Below, in pieces: positions 16,868 through 25,126 of a stretch of 64,000 nucleotides of DNA. Origin of the DNA: Epilithonimonas zeae (lineage in GTDB: Bacteria; Bacteroidota; Bacteroidia; Flavobacteriales; Weeksellaceae); contig NZ_FSRK01000001.1 of NCBI RefSeq assembly GCF_900141765.1, positions 620,001 to 684,000 on the forward strand, read 5' to 3'. Position 1 is the first letter of the stretch. Every line of letters starts with the position of its first letter. The notes beneath the pieces are model-generated. The model did no database searches, was not told where the DNA came from, and saw only the letters and a list, made by a program, of their open reading frames with translations. The position numbers were made by a program, and so were the translations under genes.

Positions 16868-16912
16868 AAAGAATTTCTAGGCTGTACAAGGTGTTTGAAA
16901 TTCTTTTTTTTT
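16868..16912 (+). terminator. Terminator of the curli operon
   Basis: Stem AAAGAATTTC/GAAATTCTTT with a 19-base loop is followed by a long T run, between the operon and the convergent regulator gene. Confidence 0.65.
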
Positions 16913-16915
16913 GAT

Positions 16916-17560
16916 TTATTCTATGATGTGATTTTCTATAGCGTATTTTACAACGCCTGCGGAATTTTTCACATTCAGTTTTAGGAGGATTTTTTTGCGA
17001 TGCGTTTCTACTGTATTGATACTAATAAAAAGCTTTTCACAAATTTGTTTGCTACTTAGTCCGTCACAAATCAGTTTTAGAACTTCCATTTCTCTTTTAG
17101 TAAGGCAATCTGCGTGATCGTTTTGGTTGTTCTGCTTGTGACTTATAAAATTTATCATTCTTTCTTTTGCAAAATCACAGATGTAAATTAGATCCGAACT
17201 AAGAGCTTCAATAGATTTCACAAATTCATTATAGCAACAATTGATGTCCAGATAACTTTTGATACCTTTCTCAAAAAGCTTTCTGATTTTTGAGACTTCA
17301 TAAAAATTTCCAATAGTAATAATTTTTATGTCTTTGTATTCGTTAACCAAATTTTCTACTAAAACATACATTTCTGTCAATACAAGAGAGTTAGCACCTA
17401 GCAAAAGAAAATCAGGGGGGCTATTTTTGATACATTCGTAAAGTGTTTCTGTTGAGGTACAAATGCTTATGTTGCTGAAAATATCGCCTTGTGTAAGCAG
17501 TTTGGAGAGTCCTTCTGTATAAAATAGAGGTTCATCAAAAATAATTAGTTTTGGTTTCAT
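16916..17560 (-). CDS. LuxR-type regulator, CsgD-like, with receiver lacking the phospho-Asp
   Basis: A 214-residue response-regulator-like protein. The C-terminal 65 residues are a LuxR helix-turn-helix (LTKREMEVLKLICDGLSSKQI, INTVETHRKKILLKL). The N-terminal 130 residues have a receiver-like pattern, but the strand that should end in the phosphorylated Asp reads PDFLLLGAN, and the usual conserved Lys is absent (GIKSYLDIN). E. coli CsgD, the curli master regulator, also has a divergent receiver with this HTH. It sits convergent to the curli operon, which makes it the obvious local candidate regulator; direct control is inference. Confidence 0.8.
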   Translation of the reverse strand: MKPKLIIFDEPLFYTEGLSKLLTQGDIFSNISICTSTETLYECIKNSPPDFLLLGANSLVLTEMYVLVENLVNEYKDIKIITIGNFYEVSKIRKLFEKGIKSYLDINCCYNEFVKSIEALSSDLIYICDFAKERMINFISHKQNNQNDHADCLTKREMEVLKLICDGLSSKQICEKLFISINTVETHRKKILLKLNVKNSAGVVKYAIENHIIE

Positions 17561-17588
17561 AGGTTTATTTTTTTCAACGGTTGTAACT

Positions 17589-17596
17589 CAAATATA
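17589..17596 (-). promoter_or_regulatory. -7 element of the LuxR-type regulator gene
   Basis: On the minus strand TATATTTG matches TAnnTTTG, 29 bp upstream of the ATG at 17560. No clear -33 TTG is seen. Confidence 0.45.
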
Positions 17597-17958
17597 ATGA
17601 AAATTTAATAATTATTTGTGATTTTTTTTATTTAATTTGTATTCTTGTGTTAATAAATTTAACTTGGGTTTTATTTTATTTTTCTGTTAAACTGTTGATT
17701 AAAAAAGGTGCTTATTTGTTTTTTTTAAATTGTTGAAATTTAGTTGTTTAATATTTTTTGATTTAAATAGTTTAGCCTTTTTTATAAATCATTTTTACAA
17801 ACGATTGTTTTATGAATTATTATTAAAAATTAAATAAATCGCTACTGTGTATGAGTTATTGGACTAATCGTCACTGCTCTTAAGATGTTTTTCTATTAAT
17901 TAAATATTATGGTTTGATTTTCAATTGATTATAATTAACTTCAACTTCTTTAAAATTA

Positions 17959-17989
17959 TTGCTAGGTTCAAATATTTTGCTTATTTTTG
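17959..17989 (+). promoter_or_regulatory. rpsA promoter
   Basis: TTG at 17959-17961, a 20-bp spacer and TATTTTTG at 17982-17989, an exact Bacteroidetes-type match with the same spacing as the rluF promoter. It gives a leader of about 115 nt. Confidence 0.7.
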
Positions 17990-18111
17990 CACCACTTTTG
18001 TGAACGTACTTTGGGCGAAGTAAAACATTAACAATTAACATCTTCCGTATTTTTCAGGAGTCACAGCAAAGCCAAAGTCTGAGTAAATAGGAATACAAAT
18101 TTTATTAGAAA

Positions 18112-19908
18112 ATGTCAAAAGAGACAAATTCAGCAGAGGTTCTTTTGAACCAAAACGTAGCACCAGAACAATTTGATTGGGATTCTTTCGAGTCAGGTCT
18201 TAACGCAGAAGACAGAAGCGAGAAGAAAGAATTGGAAGAAATCTATAATGGTTCTCTTAACGATCTTACAGATAACGACGTCATTGTTGGTAAAGTTGTA
18301 AGATTGACTGATAAAGAAGCTATCGTAGATATCAACTTCAAATCTGAAGGTGTTATTTCTCTTAACGAATTCCGTTACAACCAAGGTCTTAAAGTAGGCG
18401 ATGAAGTTGAAGTAATGGTGGACAGAAGAGAAGACAAAACCGGACAATTACAATTATCTCACAGAAAAGCTAGAACGCTTAAAGCTTGGGATAGAGTAAA
18501 CGAACTTCACGAAACTGGAGAGATCGTAAACGGTTTTGTAAAATCTAGAACTAAAGGAGGTATGATCGTTGATGTTCACGGAATCGAGGCATTCTTGCCA
18601 GGTTCTCAAATCGACGTGAAGCCAATCAAAGATTACGATCAGTTCGTAGGTAAAACTATGGAGTTCAAAGTTGTGAAAATCAACCCAGAGTTCAAAAACG
18701 TAGTTGTATCTCACAAAGCGCTTATCGAAGCAGATATCGAAGGTCAGAAAAAAGAAATCATCGCTCAATTGGAGAAAGGACAAGTTCTTGAAGGTACTGT
18801 TAAGAACATCACTTCTTACGGTGTATTCGTAGATCTTGGAGGTGTTGATGGATTGATCCACATTACAGATCTTTCTTGGTCTAGAGTGAACCACCCATCT
18901 GAAATCCTAGAGGATGGACAAACTGTAAAAGTTGTTATCCTTGATTTTGATGATGAGAAAACAAGAATCCAATTAGGTATGAAGCAATTAGAGGCTCATC
19001 CTTGGGATGCGCTTTCTGCTGACTTAAAAGTTGGAGATAAAGTAAAAGGAAAAGTAGTAGTTCTTGCTGACTATGGTGCATTTGTAGAAATCGCTCCAGG
19101 TGTAGAAGGATTGATCCACGTTTCTGAAATGTCTTGGTCTACTCACTTGAGAAGTGCTGGAGATTTCGTAAAAGTTGGTGATGAAGTAGAAGCAGAAGTT
19201 CTTACTTTGGATAGAGAAGATAGAAAAATCTCTCTAGGTATCAAGCAATTGAACAAAGATCCTTGGGAAAATATCGAAGCTAAGTATCCAGTAGGTTCTC
19301 AACACGTTGGAACTGTAAGAAACTTCACAAACTTCGGAGTATTTGTAGAATTGGAAGAAGGAATTGATGGATTGATCTATATCTCTGACCTTTCTTGGAC
19401 TAAGAAAATCAAGCACCCATCTGAGTTCTGTGCAGTTGGAGATAAATTAGATGTTGTAGTATTAGAATTGGATACTCAAGCAAGAAGATTGTCTCTAGGT
19501 CACAAACAATTGACTGAGAATCCTTGGGATAAATTCGAAACTAAATATGCTGAAGGAACTGTACACGCTGGAAAAGCTGTAGAAGTGCACGATAAAGGTG
19601 CTTCTGTACAATTCGAAGATGCTGAAGTTGAAGCGTTCTGCCCATCAAGATTATTAGAGAAGGAAGACGGATCTAAAATCAAAAAAGGAGAAGAAGCTCA
19701 ATTCAAAGTAATCGAGTTCAACAAAGAATTCAAGAGAGTAGTAGTTTCTCACACAGGAATCTTCAGAGATGAGGAGAAAAAGAATGTAAGAGAATCTTCT
19801 AACAGATCAAGCAATGTTGCTTCTTCTTCAAATAACGAAGAAAGATCAACTCTTGGAGATATCGATGCATTAGCAGAATTGAAAAGAAAAATGGAAGAAG
19901 GTAAATAA
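18112..19908 (+). CDS. rpsA: 30S ribosomal protein S1
   Basis: Binds mRNA on the small ribosomal subunit and helps initiation, important in Bacteroidetes, which rarely use Shine-Dalgarno pairing. The 598-residue protein contains six S1 OB-fold domains. They start near DVIVGKVVRLTDKE, GEIVNGFVKSRTKGG, GQVLEGTVKNITSYGVFVDL, GDKVKGKVVVLADYGAFVEI, GSQHVGTVRNFTNFGVFVEL and GTVHAGKAVEVHDKG. The C-terminal tail after residue 560 is Ser/Asn/Glu-rich. Codon use is more biased (aga, cgt-poor, many tct/cct) than in neighbours, as expected for high expression. Confidence 0.97.
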   Translation: MSKETNSAEVLLNQNVAPEQFDWDSFESGLNAEDRSEKKELEEIYNGSLNDLTDNDVIVGKVVRLTDKEAIVDINFKSEGVISLNEFRYNQGLKVGDEVEVMVDRREDKTGQLQLSHRKARTLKAWDRVNELHETGEIVNGFVKSRTKGGMIVDVHGIEAFLPGSQIDVKPIKDYDQFVGKTMEFKVVKINPEFKNVVVSHKALIEADIEGQKKEIIAQLEKGQVLEGTVKNITSYGVFVDLGGVDGLIHITDLSWSRVNHPSEILEDGQTVKVVILDFDDEKTRIQLGMKQLEAHPWDALSADLKVGDKVKGKVVVLADYGAFVEIAPGVEGLIHVSEMSWSTHLRSAGDFVKVGDEVEAEVLTLDREDRKISLGIKQLNKDPWENIEAKYPVGSQHVGTVRNFTNFGVFVELEEGIDGLIYISDLSWTKKIKHPSEFCAVGDKLDVVVLELDTQARRLSLGHKQLTENPWDKFETKYAEGTVHAGKAVEVHDKGASVQFEDAEVEAFCPSRLLEKEDGSKIKKGEEAQFKVIEFNKEFKRVVVSHTGIFRDEEKKNVRESSNRSSNVASSSNNEERSTLGDIDALAELKRKMEEGK

Positions 19909-19934
19909 TCGCCTTAAATCATTTTAAAATAATG

Positions 19935-19961
19935 AAGCCACCTTTTTTAGGTGGCTTTTTT
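19935..19961 (+). terminator. rpsA terminator
   Basis: Stem AAGCCACC/GGTGGCTT with a 7-base loop and a T run. Confidence 0.88.
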
Positions 19962-19997
19962 AGCCAAAAAAACAATTTAGTATATAAAAATTAACCT

Positions 19998-20759
19998 ATG
20001 AAAAAAATTCTATTATCTTTAGGCTTCATCACAGCCGCTTTTTCATCAGCTCAAATCAATTTGAATGAGGGTTTTGAAGCTGGATCTACGCCAGCTGGTT
20101 TTACAAATGTTAGCTTTTTCCCAAGCAAGGTTCTTACGCCTTGTACTGGAAGCTATGGTTTGACAAGAAACTTCTGGAGCGGCGGAATTGCGGGATCAAC
20201 AACCTATTCTTCTACATTATCTAACGGTGGTAAAATTGATATTTCCTTCGCTTATAAAACTCACATCTATTCTGGAGGATCTGTGAATGGAACGTTGAAG
20301 GCAGAATATTCTACTGATGGTGGTCAAAATTATACAGCTTTAGGAACTATTAACCTCAATTCAGTAATTACTTGTACTACTTGGTCTGGATCTATTCCTC
20401 AAAGTTCGGTTCCGGCAGGATCAGATTTCAAATTCAGAGTTTCCGGACAATGGACATCAGGTGAGTATGATGTTATTTTAGATGACTTCAAATTAACGCA
20501 ATCACCATTCTTGGCAACTTCTGATATTGCTAAAAAAGAAACTGCAGTTTATCCAAATCCTTTCAAAGATGTAATTTATTTGGATAATGCTGAGGCAGTA
20601 AAATCTGTATCAATTGCTGATATTTCTGGAAAGACTGTAAAAAATATCAACAATATATCTAAAAATTTATATTTAAGTGATTTGAAAACGGGCGTTTATA
20701 TAATTACTATTAATTATAAAGACGGTAAATCAAATACTAATAAAATAGTTAAGAATTAA
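19998..20759 (+). CDS. Secreted protein with T9SS sorting domain
   Basis: A 253-residue predicted T9SS cargo. Signal peptide 1-18 (AAFSSAQ). Residues about 20-170 form a beta sandwich with NEGFEAGSTPAGFTN and VILDDFKL, the pattern of cleaved-adhesin/MAM-like jelly rolls that bind sugars or proteins. The C-terminal 75 residues are a type A sorting domain: AVYPNPFKDVIYLDN, VSIADISGKTVKN, LKTGVYIITINYKDG, NKIVKN. It lies alone between two terminators, before the M36 protease gene. Function beyond secretion not readable. Confidence 0.85.
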   Translation: MKKILLSLGFITAAFSSAQINLNEGFEAGSTPAGFTNVSFFPSKVLTPCTGSYGLTRNFWSGGIAGSTTYSSTLSNGGKIDISFAYKTHIYSGGSVNGTLKAEYSTDGGQNYTALGTINLNSVITCTTWSGSIPQSSVPAGSDFKFRVSGQWTSGEYDVILDDFKLTQSPFLATSDIAKKETAVYPNPFKDVIYLDNAEAVKSVSIADISGKTVKNINNISKNLYLSDLKTGVYIITINYKDGKSNTNKIVKN

Positions 20760-20763
20760 TTTT

Positions 20764-20802
20764 AAAAAAACATCTTTATAATTTATAAAGATGTTTTTTT
20801 TT
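20764..20802 (+). terminator. Terminator after the T9SS protein gene
   Basis: A long AT-rich hairpin centred at 20782 with arms ACATCTTTATAA/TTATAAAGATGT extended by A/T pairs, then a T run. Confidence 0.8.
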
Positions 20803-20862
20803 GATTTATTTGGTTATTTTTAATAAATTCGATTGATTTTTTAATTAAATACGAAATTTATT

Positions 20863-23469
20863 ATGAAGAAGAGAAAACTACCCCTTATTGTTGCGGTAAT
20901 TTCATTATTTACAATGAATTCTGTTTATGGACAGAATTATAATACTGTAGTAGAAAATTATCTAAAAACATCAACTTTCGTTGGTGAAAATGTAATTAAT
21001 AAAGATTTTGTAATCGCATCTGAAGATATATCAAAATCATTGAATGCTACTGTTGTTAAAATACAGCAGACTTATAATGGAATTCCTGTTTTTGGAAATT
21101 CTTCTACGTTATTAATAAGAGATAACAATGTACTGAGTTATACAGGTGATTTTAGTGTGAATGCATCTAAAACTTCAGGTACTTCTCAAGCTCAAGATGC
21201 GTCGAGTATTCTTGTGAAGGTTGTTGATAATATGAAGTTACCAAATAGCAAGGATTATAAAATTTCCTTAGCTAAAGGTGATATTAAAACACCTACTTTA
21301 GTCTATTATGATAATGGATCAGAATTGATTCTCTCTTACGAAGTAGAATTTTACGAGAATAAATCTAATAATCTTTGGCATGTAATTGCAGATGCTAAAA
21401 CAGGGGAAATTTACGATCAAAATAATCTGACTCTTTCTTGTAATTTTACTGACGGAGCTTTTGAGAGAGAGCATAATCATAACGATGAGGTAGTAAATCA
21501 CACAGTTGCTTATCCACAAAATAATACGAGTAAAGGTATTTCTCTATTGGCCAATAACGCTTCATATAGAGTTTTTCCTTTTCCGGTAGAAGCCCCAACT
21601 TTTGGTGATAGAGAATTATTGATGAATCCTTGGGATAATACAGCATCGTCTCTTGGATGGCAAAATGATAATGCTACTGAATATAATATTACTAGAGGAA
21701 ATAATGTACATACCTATCTTGATGAAGGTAGTACAAATGCTATCGGCGCATCTGCGGATGGAGGCGCTTCGCATATTTTTGATTTTCCTTTCGATCCTGC
21801 AAATGGTTTAGACAGTTATAAAAATGCATCAATCACTAATTTATTTTATGTTAATAATAGGGTTCATGATGTATTGTATAAGTTTGGTTTTACTGAAACT
21901 TCAAAAAACTTTCAAGCTTACAATTTTGGAAAAGGTGGTATACAAAATGATTATGTATTAGCAGAAGCAAGAGATGGAGCAGGAGTGGCTGACCTTTCCT
22001 TAGGTTACTATGATAATGCTAATTTCTCAACTCCATCTGACGGGAGTAAACCTAGAATGCAGATGTATATTTGGTTAGGATCTCAACCATATTTTTCATT
22101 CAACGGACCTTCTAGTGTTGCGGGTACCAATATTCCTTCAGTTGGGTTAGGTTATTTTGGAACACCTCTTTGGAAACAATCTGTGACAGGTGATGTTGCT
22201 ATTTCGCCAGTCTTAGATGCTTGTACAGCACTTCCAGCGGGATCTCTTACAGGCAAAATAGGTATTGCACAAAGAGGAACCTGTAATTTTATAGCAAAAG
22301 TTAAAAATATTGAAGATGCTGGTGCAATAGGTGCTATTATTTATAATTCAGCAGACGCAGCAACCAATCCCGGGGAAGCTATTAGTAATATGTCGGGAGA
22401 TGGAGTAACTCCCATTAATATTCCTTCAGTTTTTCTTCCTCAATCTAGAGGAGAGGCTATCAATTCATTAATTAACGGAGGACAAAATGTAAATGTAACA
22501 CTTAAAGTTCCTGTAAAAGATGGCAGCTTAGATAATGGCATTATAAGTCACGAGTATGGACATGGATTGTCTAATAGATTGACAGGAACTAATGTAAGCT
22601 GTTTAAGTTCTACTTTAGATAAAGAACAAATGGGAGAAGGTTGGTCAGATTTCTTAGCTTTAATGTTAACTATGAAAGCTACTGATAATGCCTCTGTTGC
22701 TAGAGGTATTGGTACATACGCAACTAATGAGCCTACTACAGGAGGAGGTATTCGTCCGGCTAAATATTCTCCAGATTTGTCTATTAATAACTATACTTAT
22801 GGGAAAACTAATGGAATGGAGTATACAAACGCAAATGGTGCTTTAGTTCCAAATGTACACTCTATTGGTTTTGTTTGGGCAACAATTCTTTGGGATCTTC
22901 ATTGGAAATATGTTGAAAAATATGGATTTAATAATGATATAACTGCTGACCCTAACTCTGGATCTGCAAGAGTTTTCCAAACTGTTGTTGATGGACTTAA
23001 GTTACAAGGTTGTTATCCTACTTTCATAATGGGTAGAGATGCTATAATTGCGGCAGATCAAGCTTCAAACAACGGAGATAACAAATGTCTTATCTGGAAT
23101 ACTTTTGCGAAAAGAGGTGTTGGTGTCAACGCAAGTGCAGGATCTAAAACAAATATTAATGACCAAGTAGAGGACTTTACAGTTCCGGCTGACTGTGCAT
23201 TAGCAACCAATGAAGTTACAGCAGTAAAAGGATTTAGCATTTATCCAAACCCGGCGAAAAATGAATTTTACTTAAACTTTAAAAATAATATTTTAGGAAA
23301 AGTTAACGTTGAAATTTATGATGCATCTGGAAAAGTGGTTGCTACACAACAGATAGATCCTTCTGCAAAAGAAGCTATCAACACTCAAAAGTTACCAAAT
23401 GGAGTATATGTTGTAAAAGCATCAGGTATTGGTGTTAATTATAGCTCTAAAATGATTGTGAATAAATAA
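20863..23469 (+). CDS. Secreted M36 (fungalysin) metalloprotease with PA and T9SS domains
   Basis: Zinc endopeptidase predicted to be exported by T9SS. Layout of the 868 residues: signal peptide 1-23 (SVYGQ); fungalysin/thermolysin propeptide to about 190; M36 catalytic domain interrupted by a PA domain (about 400-545, GKIGIAQRGTCNFIAKV, GAIGAIIYN); zinc motif His563-Glu-Tyr-Gly-His567 with third ligand Glu592 in MGEGWSDF; T9SS sorting domain from about 795 (FSIYPNPAKNEFYLNF, YDASGKVVA, GVYVVKASG). HEYGHGLSNRLTG is close to the fungal HEYTHGLSNRLTGG. It likely degrades extracellular protein. Own terminator downstream. Confidence 0.93.
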   Translation: MKKRKLPLIVAVISLFTMNSVYGQNYNTVVENYLKTSTFVGENVINKDFVIASEDISKSLNATVVKIQQTYNGIPVFGNSSTLLIRDNNVLSYTGDFSVNASKTSGTSQAQDASSILVKVVDNMKLPNSKDYKISLAKGDIKTPTLVYYDNGSELILSYEVEFYENKSNNLWHVIADAKTGEIYDQNNLTLSCNFTDGAFEREHNHNDEVVNHTVAYPQNNTSKGISLLANNASYRVFPFPVEAPTFGDRELLMNPWDNTASSLGWQNDNATEYNITRGNNVHTYLDEGSTNAIGASADGGASHIFDFPFDPANGLDSYKNASITNLFYVNNRVHDVLYKFGFTETSKNFQAYNFGKGGIQNDYVLAEARDGAGVADLSLGYYDNANFSTPSDGSKPRMQMYIWLGSQPYFSFNGPSSVAGTNIPSVGLGYFGTPLWKQSVTGDVAISPVLDACTALPAGSLTGKIGIAQRGTCNFIAKVKNIEDAGAIGAIIYNSADAATNPGEAISNMSGDGVTPINIPSVFLPQSRGEAINSLINGGQNVNVTLKVPVKDGSLDNGIISHEYGHGLSNRLTGTNVSCLSSTLDKEQMGEGWSDFLALMLTMKATDNASVARGIGTYATNEPTTGGGIRPAKYSPDLSINNYTYGKTNGMEYTNANGALVPNVHSIGFVWATILWDLHWKYVEKYGFNNDITADPNSGSARVFQTVVDGLKLQGCYPTFIMGRDAIIAADQASNNGDNKCLIWNTFAKRGVGVNASAGSKTNINDQVEDFTVPADCALATNEVTAVKGFSIYPNPAKNEFYLNFKNNILGKVNVEIYDASGKVVATQQIDPSAKEAINTQKLPNGVYVVKASGIGVNYSSKMIVNK

Positions 23470-23507
23470 AATTTTCAATCTTTAAATAATAAGCTAATTG
23501 CAGCTTT

Positions 23508-23540
23508 AAATGGTCGGAATTTATTCCGACCATTTTTATA
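23508..23540 (+). terminator. Terminator of the M36 protease gene
   Basis: A 13-bp perfect stem AAATGGTCGGAAT/ATTCCGACCATTT with a 2-base centre, then T-rich sequence. Confidence 0.85.
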
Positions 23541-23641
23541 AAGATGAATCAAATTTCTATTTCAGGAATCTAATTTATAATCTTTGAAAAATTTTATTTA
23601 ACAACTTATAAATCGTAAATTCGCCGGCTCTCTAAAAAACT

Positions 23642-24625
23642 ATGGAAAAGAAAAATATTTTAAAAGGAGTTCTTTTTGTTGGTATTGGTGCTAGTATTTA
23701 CGGAATGCTGGCTACATTTGTGAAAATGTCGTATAACGATGGTTTTACAACTTCAGAAGTAACAACGGCACAATTTATACTTGGAATTATTGGATTATTG
23801 ATTCTGAATATCATTCAAACCAAAACCTCTAAAAAACCATTATCTGCACCCAGCCGAAAAGAAATCAGAATGTTGATGTTGGCTGGAACATCACTTGGTT
23901 GTACAAGTTTGTTCTACTACATTGCCGTTCAATACATCAATGTTTCGATTGCGATTGTATTGTTGATGCAGTCGGTTTGGTTCAGTGTAGTTGTAGAAAG
24001 TTTCATTACCAAAAAATTTCCGAATGCCAGAAAAATCATTGCTACAATCATCGTTTTGTTAGGAACAGTTTTAGCGACGAATTTGATTAATCTTAACGTT
24101 AAAATCGATTGGCACGGCATATTCTGGGGATTATTGGCAGCAGCTTCTTTTACAATGACGATGTTTACCTCCAATACTTTAGCAACGCATTTGCCGGTTC
24201 TTAGAAAAAGTTTTACAATGCTTTGTGGCGGCTCTATTATTGTCCTGTTATTTTTGTTCTTTGCTCAGATAGGACCAATGTATTTTGATGGACTTAAGTC
24301 TTTCTACCTCAATTTTACAGAGAATACACAACACATCAGACCATTTGATTATTCCATTTTTTGGACTTACGGATTTGTATTGGCATTATTCGGAACCATC
24401 ATTCCTCCGATTTTGTTCAATCTTGGTTTCCCGAATGCAGGTTTGGGATTAGGAAGTATCATCTCGTCATTAGAACTTCCTGTTTCTGTTACAATGGCAT
24501 TTATGTTACTGAATGAAGAAGTTATTTTAATCCAATGGTTGGGAATAGCTTTGATACTTTTTGCAATTGTTCTGATGAATTTACCTTCTAAAAATCAAAA
24601 CAAAGAAGCAATATCTTACCACTAA
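23642..24625 (+). CDS. DMT-superfamily transporter (two EamA domains)
   Basis: A 327-residue inner-membrane protein with about ten hydrophobic helices in two EamA repeats, the standard drug/metabolite exporter layout. Repeat one includes ILKGVLFVGIGASIYGMLATF, repeat two IDWHGIFWGLLAAASFTMTMF. The end shows the conserved GLGSIISSLELPVSVTMAF and helix IQWLGIALILFAIVL. Substrate cannot be told from sequence; relatives export amino acids or their analogues. TAAATTCG at 23616-23623 is a possible -7 element 18 bp before the ATG. Convergent with the small YtxH-like gene, sharing its terminator. Confidence 0.88.
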   Translation: MEKKNILKGVLFVGIGASIYGMLATFVKMSYNDGFTTSEVTTAQFILGIIGLLILNIIQTKTSKKPLSAPSRKEIRMLMLAGTSLGCTSLFYYIAVQYINVSIAIVLLMQSVWFSVVVESFITKKFPNARKIIATIIVLLGTVLATNLINLNVKIDWHGIFWGLLAAASFTMTMFTSNTLATHLPVLRKSFTMLCGGSIIVLLFLFFAQIGPMYFDGLKSFYLNFTENTQHIRPFDYSIFWTYGFVLALFGTIIPPILFNLGFPNAGLGLGSIISSLELPVSVTMAFMLLNEEVILIQWLGIALILFAIVLMNLPSKNQNKEAISYH

Positions 24626-24627
24626 AT

Positions 24628-24660
24628 AAAAAAAGCCGTCTCAATTGAAACGGCTTTTTT
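24628..24660. terminator. Bidirectional terminator between the transporter and the small protein gene
   Basis: AAAAAAGCCGT pairs with ACGGCTTTTTT around a nearly self-complementary centre TCAATTGA. A and T runs on both flanks allow termination in both directions. Confidence 0.85.
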
Positions 24661-24664
24661 ATTT

Positions 24665-24901
24665 TTATTCTGCAGCTTGCTGAGCATCATTTTTCAGCTC
24701 ATCAGCCTTACTTTTGAGCTGGTCTACAGTTTGTCCAGCTTTATCTTTCAGATCATTCCCGAATTTCGTCAGGTTGTCTTTTGCCGTGTTGATCGTATCT
24801 TTCACCTTTTGCTGATCTTCCGGAGAAGCTTTTTTGTATTTCCACCAAGCCAAAGCTCCCAATCCTAACAATGCCAAAAGACCATTTGTCTTATTTCCCA
24901 T
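24665..24901 (-). CDS. Small YtxH-like membrane-anchored protein
   Basis: A 78-residue protein: one short hydrophobic segment (about residues 7-20, GLLALLGLGALAWW) followed by a long, highly charged amphipathic helix with regular Lys/Asp spacing (TINTAKDNLTKFGNDLKDKA, QLKSKADELK). This is the YtxH/LEA-like pattern often seen in stress-induced envelope proteins. No enzymatic motif. Single gene ending in the shared terminator. Confidence 0.75.
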   Translation of the reverse strand: MGNKTNGLLALLGLGALAWWKYKKASPEDQQKVKDTINTAKDNLTKFGNDLKDKAGQTVDQLKSKADELKNDAQQAAE

Positions 24902-24983
24902 GATATAATTTTTTGATTAATATTTGATTCTTAAAGTTACAAGAAAAATGTATGCCATCTCTCGATTTTAAAGAAAAAATTTA

Positions 24984-25110
24984 GGGCGTGTCCTTTCCAA
25001 CACATTGGCAGGGGCTGGGACCGCGCTGTCCACTATTATCTTTTTTGCCTTTCCCATAAGCCCAATCAAAAAAAGGATAACCGTTACCATCGCTCACGCG
25101 CTGCGCAGGG
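24984..25110 (+). repeat. Dispersed intergenic repeat, copy 1
   Basis: A GC-richer block between genes starting GGGCGTGTCCTTT (24984-24996) and ending near CGCTCACGCG. The same 13-bp start occurs inverted at 35884-35896, and both copies end in a CTCACGC-type segment. An internal inverted repeat pairs TTATCTTTTTTG with CAAAAAAAGGATAA. It occupies most of the 225-bp gap; no ORF. Confidence 0.65.
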
Positions 25111-25126
25111 TAGAACCAGTCAGCAA

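Larger units (their letters stand above)
17561..18111. other. 551-bp AT-rich intergenic region between regulator and rpsA
   Basis: No convincing gene is present. It contains the minus-strand promoter element of the LuxR gene (17589-17596), the rpsA promoter (17959-17989) and a 120-nt rpsA leader with possible pairing ACTTTGGGC (about 18009) to GCCAAAGT (about 18072). The middle, about 17600-17950, is a very AT-rich stretch with many T runs and nothing else recognisable. Confidence 0.6.

Noticed and set aside
17600-17950. Small gene or RNA in the AT-rich gap before rpsA
   Set aside because: No ORF of note, no GC-rich stem and no tRNA-like or known RNA core could be found.
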